DNA from: Alphaproteobacteria bacterium MedPE-SWcel
GTDB taxonomy: Bacteria > Pseudomonadota > Alphaproteobacteria > Rhodobacterales > Rhodobacteraceae
Reading direction: 5' to 3'
Length of the DNA: 64,000 nt
Assembly (NCBI GenBank): GCA_001874255.1
Contig: MPDC01000021.1
Span: 1-64,000 of the forward strand
In this document: positions 26,828 through 35,981 of the stretch, piece by piece
Numbering within the stretch: the stretch's first letter is position 1
Layout of the letters: every line of letters starts with the position of its first letter
Position numbers and translations under genes: made by a program
Notes under the pieces: generated by a model
What the model saw: the letters and a program-made list of their open reading frames with translations, nothing else
Told to the model about the DNA's origin: nothing
Databases searched by the model: none

Positions 26828-28774
26828 ATGAACACCTCTTTGCGTGCCCGTCTGCTGTGTGGTGCGGTCGCAGCATTGCTGCCCTTCGCACCAGCCGTAG
26901 CGCAAACGACCTCCTCTGATGTGATAACTCTTGATCCGATCCATGTGCGCATGAATGATCCGGTTGGAGACGCCGCAGACCGTGCAACCGCAGTCTATGT
27001 TGCGGACGCGGAACTGGAACGCGCCCGCTTGGGCGATCTGAAAGATCTGTTTGCCGGGCTGGCCTCCGTGTCAGTCGGCGGCGCCATCCCGGTTGCGCAG
27101 AAGATCTTTGTGAACGGCATCGACATGCTGAACCTCACGATCGCAGTGGATGGCGCGCTCCAGAACAACCGCGCCTTTCACCACGTCACGGCAAATGCCT
27201 TTGACCCCGGCGTGCTGAAGTTCGCCCGGGTCGACCCGGGTGTGGCTGCCGCAGATACCGGCCCCAACGCAGTTGCCGGCGCTGTGATCATGGAAACCGT
27301 CGATGCCGGAGATGTTCTGGGCGACGACGACACCTTTGGCGGCGGCTTCCGCTTGGGATACGGCAGCAACGGTCAGACCATCAGCGGTTCGGTCACGCTT
27401 GCGGGGCGCACCGACAGTGGCTTCGAAGTTCTGGCCTATCTCAAACGCGCGGTCGGCGACGACTACAAGGACGGAGACGGCAACACCGTTCTTGGCACTG
27501 GCGCAGATATGAAAAGCCAACTTCTGAAGTTCGGTTGGGAATCGCTCGAAGGCCATCGCGTCGAACTGTCGGGCCAGCAAATCGTCGACGACGGAGCCCG
27601 CCCCTACCGCGCCAATATCGGCAGCGTCATTGGCGGCAGGCCCACACCGCCCACGCGGCTATACGAGACGACGCGCAGCAATTTCAGCCTTCGCTACGAA
27701 AATCTGAACGATTTTGGCATGTGGGATCCCGAACTGGTTCTGGGATTTTCCGAAAGCGACATTCGCGTGCCGGAGCCCTATCAGAGCACGGGCATCTCCA
27801 GCACGCTGTCCTTCAAGGCGCAGAACACCTTCCACCTGTCTGACAGCAAAACGATCACCGCCGGCATCGACTACTACAAGAAAAAGTCCGAATACTCCGA
27901 GCCCGGCAGCGCGGTGAGCGAAGAGGGTGCCAAGAACTTTGGTGTGTTTGCCCAGCTTCGGATGGAGCCGAGCGAGCAATGGCTGCTGTCCGGTGGGCTG
28001 CGCTACGACTGGCAGGATTTCGACGGTCTGGGCGACTATGAGACCTCTGATAACGGGGCCAGCGGCAACGCATCCGTAACCTATCGTATCTCGGACCGCC
28101 TGTCCGTGCGGGCTGGCTACTCGAGCGTATTTGGCGGCATCCAGCTGGAAGACAATTATGAATTCTGGCGCGCCTGGACCTACGATGGCCTGCGGAGCGC
28201 CCGTGCGCAGAACTATATAGCCGGGATCGATTGGACCAATGACAGGCTGACGCTGGGCGGCGAGATCTTCCTGACCGAAATCAATCGCGCACGCAGCGGT
28301 GGCTCCAACATCGACTTCGAAAGCAAGGGCTACAGCCTCGGGGCGACCTATGGTTGGGATCTGGGCTTCCTGCGCTTCACCTACATTGACAGCGAAATCA
28401 GCGTCAACGGCGCAGCCACCGGCAGCTACGAGGCGCTGGATCTCGGCGCTCCGCTGGGTCAGGTCATCGCATTGGAAGTCCAGCAAGAGCTGCCCGCATA
28501 TAACCTCGTGGTGGGCGGGAACCTCGATATGGCGTTGGACTATGACGACACTCAGGACACCTCCGGTCTGGGTCTCGAAGGGTATGAGGTGATCAATCTG
28601 TTCGCCGAATATACGCCCCCCGCCCTTACGGGTGTAACGGTGCGTGCCTCTGTCCAGAACCTTCTGGACGCCGATTATGCGGACCGCTCCACCTATGGCG
28701 CCGACTACACCTCGGTTGTGGCGCTCAAAGAGCCGGGACGTTCGTTCAACCTGGAGCTGATCGCGCGTTTCTGA
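26828..28774 (+). CDS. TonB-dependent outer-membrane receptor
   Basis: This 648-residue protein has a signal peptide (about 24 residues, ending APAVAQ), a possible TonB box (VITLDPIHV), a plug domain to about 160 and a beta-barrel ending in a C-terminal phenylalanine (LELIARF). It imports a bulky ligand across the outer membrane. The plug is less typical of siderophore receptors than the one at 47341-49464, and I do not see the FRAP/NPNL motifs of haem receptors, so the ligand is open; DUF2218 nearby hints at iron or a metal chelate. An ATG 9 nt upstream (26819) is also possible. Confidence 0.85.
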   Translation: MNTSLRARLLCGAVAALLPFAPAVAQTTSSDVITLDPIHVRMNDPVGDAADRATAVYVADAELERARLGDLKDLFAGLASVSVGGAIPVAQKIFVNGIDMLNLTIAVDGALQNNRAFHHVTANAFDPGVLKFARVDPGVAAADTGPNAVAGAVIMETVDAGDVLGDDDTFGGGFRLGYGSNGQTISGSVTLAGRTDSGFEVLAYLKRAVGDDYKDGDGNTVLGTGADMKSQLLKFGWESLEGHRVELSGQQIVDDGARPYRANIGSVIGGRPTPPTRLYETTRSNFSLRYENLNDFGMWDPELVLGFSESDIRVPEPYQSTGISSTLSFKAQNTFHLSDSKTITAGIDYYKKKSEYSEPGSAVSEEGAKNFGVFAQLRMEPSEQWLLSGGLRYDWQDFDGLGDYETSDNGASGNASVTYRISDRLSVRAGYSSVFGGIQLEDNYEFWRAWTYDGLRSARAQNYIAGIDWTNDRLTLGGEIFLTEINRARSGGSNIDFESKGYSLGATYGWDLGFLRFTYIDSEISVNGAATGSYEALDLGAPLGQVIALEVQQELPAYNLVVGGNLDMALDYDDTQDTSGLGLEGYEVINLFAEYTPPALTGVTVRASVQNLLDADYADRSTYGADYTSVVALKEPGRSFNLELIARF

Positions 28775-28801
28775 ACGCTGGATGAGATCAAGACAACAAG
28801 C

Positions 28802-28826
28802 AAAGGCCCCCACGCGGGGCCTTTTT
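28802..28826 (+). terminator. Intrinsic terminator of the receptor gene
   Basis: A GGCCCC/GGGGCC stem, extended by AAA/TTT, encloses CACGC and is followed by a T-run (TTTTT). It lies 28 bp past the receptor stop codon, between convergent genes. Confidence 0.9.
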
Positions 28827-28844
28827 CACGTCACAGGGATGCGA

Positions 28845-29324
28845 TCAGGACAACAGCTTGATCATGAGTTTTGACAGGGCGTAGGCCTCATCCGTGGTCA
28901 TCAGCCCGGAGAGTTCCTTCTGGATTGCCGACATATACCCGGGCCAGATCCTATTGTGCATACCAAGCCCCTGATCCGTCAGGAACAGAACCTGTTTACG
29001 GCGACCGTCACTGATATAGGTCCTCTTGATCAGCCCTTTTTCCAGCATTCTGCCGACGTGACGCGACAAAGTGTATTGGGCAACGAACAGTTTTGCTTCC
29101 AGTTCAGCCATCGGCTGTCCGTCGTCCCCGGCCCGAGCCACCTCCAGCAGGATTTCATACCAGATCGGATCGCTGATGCCTTCTGCCTTGAGCGCACGGG
29201 AGATATCCGGCAGGAACTTTCGATGCGCCCTCATGACGTTGAACCAGACCCGGTTATAGGCGATGGCTGGATCTTCATCGCCAAAAAACGCGGTGGCCTC
29301 ACGCGCAAAAGTGGTATTGTCCAT
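28845..29324 (-). CDS. MarR-family transcriptional regulator
   Basis: The 159-residue product has the MarR winged helix (LEAKLFVAQYTLSRHVGRML for the recognition region, then the wing with SDGRRKQV) flanked by dimerisation helices. MarR proteins bind short palindromes and are released by small ligands. It faces the TonB receptor gene, whose promoter carries a perfect palindrome, so regulation of that receptor is a fair inference; the divergent deaminase operon upstream is the other candidate target. The ATG at 29322-29324 has AGGAAG upstream; the frame continues far upstream without family similarity. Confidence 0.85.
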   Translation of the reverse strand: MDNTTFAREATAFFGDEDPAIAYNRVWFNVMRAHRKFLPDISRALKAEGISDPIWYEILLEVARAGDDGQPMAELEAKLFVAQYTLSRHVGRMLEKGLIKRTYISDGRRKQVLFLTDQGLGMHNRIWPGYMSAIQKELSGLMTTDEAYALSKLMIKLLS

Positions 29325-29736
29325 TATGGGCTCTGCTTCCTGCGAGACGTTAACGACCGTGGGCATCTGACAATCGCCCCTGATCCTAACGGTTTGTGAT
29401 CGAAGTGCAATCTCGGCCAGGCCAAAGACCGTCTCCGCATGGCCCATCTGTGTTCTACGCAATGGCAATGTGGCACTGACTGACCTCCGGCCTGCATGCC
29501 CGTCGAGGTCACGATCACCAACCGGGAGGCGGCCCGTCAGTTTCATCTCGGGCAGCGGTGCTTCCCGCATCGGAGCCTCGCATAGACACACTGGCAGAAC
29601 CGGCCTGGCGCAGCGCACAAAAAATAGACAAATAAAATCCGTTCTGCACTATTGAAAGAAATTTCCGGGCTTCGCTCACATAGATGTAGCGTTGGATAAA
29701 AATTTTCCCTTTGGTAAAATAATTGGGAGATCAGGA
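29325..29736. other. Divergent intergenic region, marR / deaminase operon
   Basis: This 412-bp gap separates the minus-strand marR gene from the plus-strand deaminase operon. I find no convincing gene. The last 100 bp before the deaminase are AT-rich, as expected for a promoter, and GGGAGA lies 6 nt before the chosen ATG. Confidence 0.45.
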
Positions 29737-31038
29737 ATGCTCGATATTATCGTCAGACAGGCAAATCTGCCAGATGGCCGTGGCCCTTTGGACATCGCGA
29801 TCCAAGGCGACAAAATCGTTTCAATAGAGACGCATATCGACGCCGAAGCGCGTGAAGAGATTGACGCGAGCGGACGGCTCGCCTGCCCTCCCTTTGTTGA
29901 TCCACATTTTCACATGGATGCCACGCTGAGTCTTGGCACCCCGCGGCTCAACGTGTCCGGGACCCTTCTTGAAGGAATAGCGCTCTGGGGCGAACTCAAA
30001 CCGTTGCTGACACCGCAGGCCGTCATGGAACGTGCCTTGCGGTATTGCGATCTGGCCGTTTCCCAAGGCCTGCTGTCGATCCGCAGCCACGTCGATATCT
30101 GCGATGACAGGCTGACAGCCGTCGATGCGCTGGTCGAAGTCCGCAAACAGGTCGCGCCCTATATTGACCTGCAGCTCGTCGCCTTTCCTCAGGACGGCCT
30201 GTACCGGTCGCCCAATGCCGAAGCTAACCTCCTGCGGGCGCTCGACATGGGCGTGGATGTGGTGGGTGGCATCCCGCATTTCGAACGCACCATGGCCGAT
30301 GGGGCCCGGTCGGTCACGCGCCTCTGCGAGATCGCGGCAGAGCGCAATCTGATGCTGGACCTGCATTGTGACGAAAGCGACGATCCCCTGTCGCGTCACG
30401 TCGAAACCCTCGCGGCAGAATCGACCAGACTCGGTATCGGATCACGCGTTGTGGCCAGTCACGTGACCGCTATGCACTCATATGACAACTACTATGCGAC
30501 CAAGTTGATCCCGCTGATTGCAGAAAGCGGGATACATATTGTCCCGAACCCGCTCATCAACATCACCCTTCAGGGTCGTTCCGATACATATCCGCGGCGG
30601 CGCGGTCTGACCCGGGTGCCCGAGCTGCGGGCGGCGGGGGTCAACGTGGCGTTTGGCCAGGATTGCACCATGGATCCGTGGTATTCGTTGGGCTCGGCCG
30701 ATATGCTCGAGGTTGCGCATATGGCCGTGCACGCGGTTCCCATGACCTCCCGCGAGGCGATGGAATGGACGTTCACATCCGTGACCCAAAATGGCGCGGC
30801 GGCACTGGGTCTGCCCGACCCTACCCTCCGACAGGGAGGACCGGCAAATCTGGTGGTTCTGCAGGCCCGCGACCCCATTGAGGCCGTGCGGCTGAAAGCG
30901 ACCCGGCTCGCAGTCATCAAACACGGTAGAATCCTCTCACGTACGGCGCCGCGCCTGGCCAGCCTCACGCTGCCCGGCCGGACGCAAATGCTAGATCCCG
31001 CGGCCTATGCGCCAGTGGCATCTGATCCGCTCAATTGA
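29737..31038 (+). CDS. codA: Cytosine deaminase family amidohydrolase
   Basis: This 433-residue metal-dependent amidohydrolase follows E. coli CodA closely, offset by four residues: metal ligands His57, His59, His210 and Asp309, plus catalytic Glu213 and His242. It would deaminate cytosine or a close analogue in the cytoplasm. The residue after the metal Asp is Cys310, where E. coli has Asp314; this position borders the pyrimidine C5 side, so the true substrate may be a 5-substituted cytosine such as 5-methylcytosine. I chose the ATG at 29737 (GGGAGA upstream). It opens an operon with a BMP-type ABC importer and an amidase. Confidence 0.85.
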   Translation: MLDIIVRQANLPDGRGPLDIAIQGDKIVSIETHIDAEAREEIDASGRLACPPFVDPHFHMDATLSLGTPRLNVSGTLLEGIALWGELKPLLTPQAVMERALRYCDLAVSQGLLSIRSHVDICDDRLTAVDALVEVRKQVAPYIDLQLVAFPQDGLYRSPNAEANLLRALDMGVDVVGGIPHFERTMADGARSVTRLCEIAAERNLMLDLHCDESDDPLSRHVETLAAESTRLGIGSRVVASHVTAMHSYDNYYATKLIPLIAESGIHIVPNPLINITLQGRSDTYPRRRGLTRVPELRAAGVNVAFGQDCTMDPWYSLGSADMLEVAHMAVHAVPMTSREAMEWTFTSVTQNGAAALGLPDPTLRQGGPANLVVLQARDPIEAVRLKATRLAVIKHGRILSRTAPRLASLTLPGRTQMLDPAAYAPVASDPLN

Positions 31039-31070
31039 CTTCACTGTAGACCCGCAAAAAGGAAAGCCCC

Positions 31071-32054
31071 GTGAAACCAGCCGTAAACCGCCGCCAACTG
31101 CTTGTTGGTGCTACCGCCACACTCGCCCTGCCTGCCTATGTCCGCCACGCCGGTGCGCAATCGCTCACACGGGTCGCAGGCGTCCACATGTCCCCGGTCG
31201 AAAACGCCTGGAACAGCCGCATCCATTTGGCGTTTCAGACCGCCGCCGAGGCTGGGCTCATCACATATGAATTCTCGGAGGGCGTCGCGCCGACGGATTA
31301 TCCCCGTGCCATGCGTGAATATGCCGAGAGTGGCGCACAGCTGATTTGGGGCGAATCCTATGCAACCGAGCGTGAGGCCCGCGAGGTCGCGGCCGACTAC
31401 GCGGACACCGCCTTTCTGATGGGGTCCTCTGGTGGCCCACAGGGCGACAATTTCGGCGTCTTTGGCACCCGCAATCACGAAGCGGCCTATCTGTCCGGTA
31501 TGCTGGCCGGAAAAATGTCCGAAACCAATGTATTCGGCTCGGTCGGCGGGTATCCAATTCCCGAGGTCAACCTGCTGATCAATGCGTTCCGCGCCGGCGT
31601 CCGCGAGGTCAATGCCGATGCAACATTCGTGAATGGCTTTATCGGTGCATGGTTCGATCCTGCGCGCGCGAAAGAGGCCGCGATGGCCCAAATCGATGCC
31701 GGTGCAGATATCCTGTTCGGGGAGAGGATCGGCACCGCAGATGCGGCTCAGGAACGCGGTATCAAGGCAATCGGTTCCCTCATCGACTATACGCCCCGAT
31801 ATCCCGGCACCGTCTTTGCCAATGCGATTTGGAACTATGGCCCGACGATCGAGGCAATCGTTGCCGACATTCAGTCAGGTAAACCGGTCGGGCGCGACTA
31901 TACCGAATATTCGTTCATGGCCCATGGCGGCAACGAATTGATCTATGTGGCCGAGGATGTCCCTGCGGATGCAATTCCTCCCATGGAGGCCAAGGAGGCA
32001 GCAATTCGCTCGGGTGCCTGGGATGTTCCCATCGACAACGACGAACCGGCGTAA
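31071..32054 (+). CDS. BMP-family ABC substrate-binding protein
   Basis: This 327-residue exported protein belongs to the BMP/PnrA family, whose known ligands are mostly purine and pyrimidine nucleosides or related bases. The N-terminus NRRQLLVGATATL is a twin-arginine-type signal, so it may be exported folded. Family landmarks include the region around GVFGTRNHEAAYLSGMLAGK. The start is GTG with AAGGAA upstream, 32 bp after the deaminase. With the two permeases and the ATPase downstream it forms a complete importer, probably delivering the deaminase substrate. Confidence 0.88.
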   Translation: MKPAVNRRQLLVGATATLALPAYVRHAGAQSLTRVAGVHMSPVENAWNSRIHLAFQTAAEAGLITYEFSEGVAPTDYPRAMREYAESGAQLIWGESYATEREAREVAADYADTAFLMGSSGGPQGDNFGVFGTRNHEAAYLSGMLAGKMSETNVFGSVGGYPIPEVNLLINAFRAGVREVNADATFVNGFIGAWFDPARAKEAAMAQIDAGADILFGERIGTADAAQERGIKAIGSLIDYTPRYPGTVFANAIWNYGPTIEAIVADIQSGKPVGRDYTEYSFMAHGGNELIYVAEDVPADAIPPMEAKEAAIRSGAWDVPIDNDEPA

Positions 32055-32066
32055 ACGCAGTCCGGT

Positions 32067-33428
32067 ATGAACGATGCCACAGCCCTCGCTGCGGCCATTG
32101 CCGACGGGCGCACCAGCGCCTGCGCGGTGATGGAGGCAACATTGGCCGCTTGCGAAACGCAGGCGGCTCTTGGGGCTGTGGTCCATCTCGACACGGCGTT
32201 GGCCCGCGACCGGGCCCGCGCTGCGGACGCAACGCCCGGGGAAAAGAGAGGCCCGTTCCATGGCGTTCCTTTCCTGGCAAAAGACCTTGGTGCAGCGGCC
32301 TCCGGCCTCCCTGTCGCGGCCGGATCGGCAGCATTGCGCGCCAAAGCCGAAATCCCCACGACCAACAGCCACCTGTTCCAGGCCTTCGGCGATGCCGGGC
32401 TGCTGGCCTTCGGAGTGACGGCCACGCCGCCGTTTGGTCTTGCGCTCAGCAGCGCCCCGCAGGACCGTCCGGAGGCCCGCAACCCCTGGAACCCGGCGCT
32501 CACTCCGGGGGGATCATCCGGAGGGGCCGCCGCCGCCGTCGCCAGCGGCCTCGTGGCCATTGCTCATGCAACAGATGCGGCGGGTTCGATCAGGGTGCCC
32601 GCGGCATGCTGCGGGCTGGTTGGGCTCAAACCGTCTCGCGGGGCGGTTCCCGGAGGCCCTGACTTTGGCAACCACCTGATGGGGTTGGCATCCGAATTGG
32701 TGCTTGCGCGCTCCGTCCGCGACGTCCGATCCGCCCTTGAGGCCGTTCACCTGCCGCTGCCGCCCGTCGCGCCTCCCACGCGGACGCGCATTGCTCTGGT
32801 GCGGCCCGAGCGCTGCGACGCAACCCAGTTGCGCGCGGTGCAGGCCGCCGCCGACGCCCTGGCGGATGCAGGGTGTCACATCACTGAGGCCACCGCGCCG
32901 GATGCAATGGGCCAGGAGGCGCATGACATTGCCCGTCGCATTCTGTCTGTTTCGCTGGCCGAATGGATGGCGGCCCTTGAGATCCCTGATGACGCTCTGC
33001 CTGCTCTGGCAGCCAGCGTTGTGGCCGAGGGGCGCGCAACCTCCGCCGCCCAGCTGTTCGCAAGCGCACGTCAAATGGCCAGCCTCTCCGAGAGTGCCCA
33101 TCGCGCCCTGTTTGCACAGGCCGATGCGGTGCTGATGCCGGTCCTTTCGTCTTTTCCGCCACCTGTCGGAGCGCTGGAGATGACCGATAGCGATCCCGAC
33201 GCTCATTTTGCCCGCATGGAGCACTTTGCCCCCAATGCGGCCCTTGCCAATGTGGCCGGGTTTTGTGCCATTGCCCTGCCCTTCGGCATGGCGGATCAGC
33301 TGCCGCTGGGCGTGCAGTTGCTGGGCGCTGCCGGCTCTGATTTTCACCTGTGCCAACTCGCCGCCCAGATCGAAGCCCGCGCCCCGACGATTGCCTTCCC
33401 AGGGCCGATAGCAGGCCTGCCGACATGA
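32067..33428 (+). CDS. Amidase-signature family hydrolase
   Basis: The 453-residue protein has the amidase signature with its Ser-cisSer-Lys triad: Lys in FLAKDLG (about residue 72), the GGSSGG loop, and Ser in DAAGSIRVPA. It hydrolyses a C-N amide bond in the cytoplasm; the substrate is not evident. It lies between the binding protein and the ATPase gene and overlaps the latter by ATGA, so it belongs to the operon and probably acts on the imported compound or a breakdown product, for example a carbamoyl or ureido intermediate. It is not the glutamyl-tRNA amidotransferase GatA by context. Confidence 0.82.
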   Translation: MNDATALAAAIADGRTSACAVMEATLAACETQAALGAVVHLDTALARDRARAADATPGEKRGPFHGVPFLAKDLGAAASGLPVAAGSAALRAKAEIPTTNSHLFQAFGDAGLLAFGVTATPPFGLALSSAPQDRPEARNPWNPALTPGGSSGGAAAAVASGLVAIAHATDAAGSIRVPAACCGLVGLKPSRGAVPGGPDFGNHLMGLASELVLARSVRDVRSALEAVHLPLPPVAPPTRTRIALVRPERCDATQLRAVQAAADALADAGCHITEATAPDAMGQEAHDIARRILSVSLAEWMAALEIPDDALPALAASVVAEGRATSAAQLFASARQMASLSESAHRALFAQADAVLMPVLSSFPPPVGALEMTDSDPDAHFARMEHFAPNAALANVAGFCAIALPFGMADQLPLGVQLLGAAGSDFHLCQLAAQIEARAPTIAFPGPIAGLPT

Positions 33429-34948
33429 CCGGTCCCGTCCTGGAAATGCATCAGATCACCAAACGCTTTGGCTCCTTTACGGCCATCGACGATGTGACCT
33501 TGACCCTTGGCGAGGGGGAAATTCTGGCGCTGCTCGGGGAAAACGGGGCCGGCAAGACCACCTTGATGAATATTCTCTTCGGTCACTATGCGGCAGAGGC
33601 GGGACGCGTCCGCGTTCTTGGCACGGATCTCCCGTCTGGCCGGCCGCGCGCCGCGATCGAGGCAGGTGTCGGCATGGTCCACCAGCATTTCGCGCTGGCC
33701 GGGAACCTGACGGTCCTGGACAATGTCATGCTGGGGTCGGAATCGCTCTTGCGGTTGCGCTCCGCGCGGGCCGACGCGCGGCGGAAACTACTCCGGATCG
33801 CAGATCGTTTTGGCCTGCCGGTAGACCCGGAGGCACAGGTGAACCGCCTGTCCGTGGGGGAACGCCAGCGTGTCGAGATCCTCAAGGCATTGTACCGCGA
33901 TGCGCGTGTTCTCATCCTCGATGAACCCACCGCCGTGCTGGCACGCCCCGAGGCCCAGCGCCTGTTTGAAACCCTTCGCGAAATGGCAGCCGAAGGGCTG
34001 TCGCTGATCTTTATCAGCCACAAGCTGCAAGAGGTCATGGCAGCCTCGGACAGAGTCGCGGTTCTGCGCAGTGGCCAGATGATCGCGGAACGGAACACGG
34101 CCGAAACCAGTGCCGAAGAATTGGCGGAATTGATGGTGGGGCGCAAAGTCACCCGGCCCGTCCGTCAGGCTCATCCCCTCGGCGCACCGGTATTGGTGGC
34201 ACGCAACCTCAGTATTGACGACGCTGGGGAAACGCAGTTGCAGGATGTCTCTTTCACCGTGAACGAGGGTGAAATCCTCGGCATTGTCGGTGTGTCCGGA
34301 AACGGTCAGGCCACGCTGAGCCGGATGCTGTCGGGGCTTGTGAAACCGACGTCTGGAACGATGACATTGTCCGGGACGGATATCCGTATGCTCGGCCCGC
34401 GCGGGCTGATTGCTGCGCGCGCGGGACGCGTGCCCGAGGATCGACTGGCCGAGGGCGTCGTTGCCGATTTGGCCGTTTGGGAAAACGCCATTCTCGAACG
34501 GATCAGAACCCCCGCGTTCTCACGTCATGGCTTTGTCCGTCGCGCGGCCGCCAAGGCCTATGCGACCGAGCTGATCACCCGCTTCGACATTCGCGGCGCA
34601 ACACCCGAGACACGCACCGGGCAGCTTTCGGGGGGCAACGTGCAAAAGCTGATCCTGGGACGATGCCTGTCAATCGGCCCGAAGTTCATTCTCGCGAACC
34701 AACCCACCCGTGGCCTTGATGAAGGTGCGATTGCAGCCGTACATGAAACATTGTTGGAGGCCCGCAGTCAGGGCGCCGCGATCCTGCTGATCTCAGAGGA
34801 ACTGGATGAAGCCGTGGCCCTGTCTGATCACATTCAGGCCATCGTCAAAGGGCGTCTGTCGAAACCCGTCCCCTCCGCCGAGGCGAACGCACAGAAACTG
34901 GGGTTGATGATGGCCGGAATTTGGGAGGGTGACGACCATGCGGCTTGA
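33425..34948 (+). CDS. ABC importer ATPase with two nucleotide-binding domains
   Basis: This 507-residue protein drives the BMP-type importer. The first domain is complete: Walker A LLGENGAGKTT, signature LSVGERQRVE, Walker B VLILDEPTA. The second is degenerate at Walker A (GVSGNGQATLS, no Lys) and has LSGGNVQKL, the normal asymmetry in sugar and nucleoside importers of this class. The ATG at 33425 overlaps the amidase stop codon; its end overlaps the first permease gene. Confidence 0.92.
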   Translation: MTGPVLEMHQITKRFGSFTAIDDVTLTLGEGEILALLGENGAGKTTLMNILFGHYAAEAGRVRVLGTDLPSGRPRAAIEAGVGMVHQHFALAGNLTVLDNVMLGSESLLRLRSARADARRKLLRIADRFGLPVDPEAQVNRLSVGERQRVEILKALYRDARVLILDEPTAVLARPEAQRLFETLREMAAEGLSLIFISHKLQEVMAASDRVAVLRSGQMIAERNTAETSAEELAELMVGRKVTRPVRQAHPLGAPVLVARNLSIDDAGETQLQDVSFTVNEGEILGIVGVSGNGQATLSRMLSGLVKPTSGTMTLSGTDIRMLGPRGLIAARAGRVPEDRLAEGVVADLAVWENAILERIRTPAFSRHGFVRRAAAKAYATELITRFDIRGATPETRTGQLSGGNVQKLILGRCLSIGPKFILANQPTRGLDEGAIAAVHETLLEARSQGAAILLISEELDEAVALSDHIQAIVKGRLSKPVPSAEANAQKLGLMMAGIWEGDDHAA

Positions 34949-35981
34949 GCGGCGGTCCCACGTCCCCCTGCACATCGTTTTCATCGCACCGGTGGCTGCT
35001 GTCTGTGTAGCCCTGTCTCTTGCGGCCGGGTTGATCGCGGCAGCAGGCGTGAACCCTCTCACCGCATATATGGAGTTGTTGCGCGGGGCGCTCGGCTCGC
35101 GTTTGTCGATTTCCGAAATGTTGACCAGAGCCACGCCCCTGATTTTCACAGGTCTTGCCGCAGCCGTCGCGTTTCGAGCCCGACTGTGGAACATTGGCGC
35201 CGAGGGGCAATTCTTCATGGGGGCCCTGATGACGGCCTGGGTCGGGCATTCACTTTCCCTGCCGGGGCCGCTCGGCGTCGTCATTCTGATGCTGCTCGGG
35301 ATGGTTGCCGGGGCTGCGCTTCTTGCCGGACCCGCTGTGATGCGCCTGCGGTTCGGGGTGGACGAAGTGGTCACCACCCTGTTGCTGAATTTCATCGCCC
35401 TCCTGTTTGTCGGATTGATGATCGAAGGCCCGCTGCGCGATCCTCTGGCGTTCGGCTGGCCCTCGTCTGTTCCCGTCGATGGGGCCTACCGGTTGCCCGA
35501 TCTCATCCCTCGCACGCGTCTTCACTACGGTCTGATTGTCGCAATCGGTGCTGCGGGCGCCGTCTGGCTGCTCTTTTCGCGTACGGTTTTCGGCATGGAG
35601 TCCCGCGCCACCGGCCTGAGCGCGCCTGCGGCCAGATTTGCGGGCATTTCCCTGCCTGGAACGCTCATGGGGGTCGCTGTTTTGTCCGGCGCGCTGGCGG
35701 GCCTGGCCGGGTCCGTAGAAGTGCTCGGGGTGACGGCCGGTGTAACCACGACCATGTCGCCAGGTTTTGGCTACGCAGGCATCGTGGTCGCGATGCTTGC
35801 CGCGTTGCAACCGGCCGGGGTCGTCGGATCCGCCATATTCGTCGCGACGATCTTTGTCGGGGCCGATGCCATGAGCCGCGCCACCGGCGTGCCGAGTTTT
35901 ATCGCGGATGTCATTGTGGCGCTTTGCCTTCTGTCGATGCTTGTTGCGCTGCTATTCACTACTCATCAGGTGCGCAGATGA
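34938..35981 (+). CDS. BMP-type ABC importer permease 1
   Basis: This 347-residue integral membrane protein has about eight to ten helices of the BPD_transp_2 family. RNMP-type features include the region LWNIGAEGQFFMGAL, which contacts the ATPase and is typical of nucleoside importer permeases. The ATG at 34938 has GGGAGGG upstream and overlaps the ATPase gene by 11 nt. It pairs with the permease encoded next, whose start overlaps its stop codon. Confidence 0.9.
   Translation: MRLERRSHVPLHIVFIAPVAAVCVALSLAAGLIAAAGVNPLTAYMELLRGALGSRLSISEMLTRATPLIFTGLAAAVAFRARLWNIGAEGQFFMGALMTAWVGHSLSLPGPLGVVILMLLGMVAGAALLAGPAVMRLRFGVDEVVTTLLLNFIALLFVGLMIEGPLRDPLAFGWPSSVPVDGAYRLPDLIPRTRLHYGLIVAIGAAGAVWLLFSRTVFGMESRATGLSAPAARFAGISLPGTLMGVAVLSGALAGLAGSVEVLGVTAGVTTTMSPGFGYAGIVVAMLAALQPAGVVGSAIFVATIFVGADAMSRATGVPSFIADVIVALCLLSMLVALLFTTHQVRR

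Noticed and set aside
27659-28813. 384-codon minus-strand frame opposite the TonB receptor gene
   Set aside because: Antisense shadow of the receptor gene; it also spans the receptor's terminator.
29692-29720. Promoter TTGGAT-17-TAAAAT before the deaminase gene
   Set aside because: The boxes look good, but the start of transcription would fall inside the ribosome binding site of the chosen ATG. I could not reconcile the two, so no promoter is listed.
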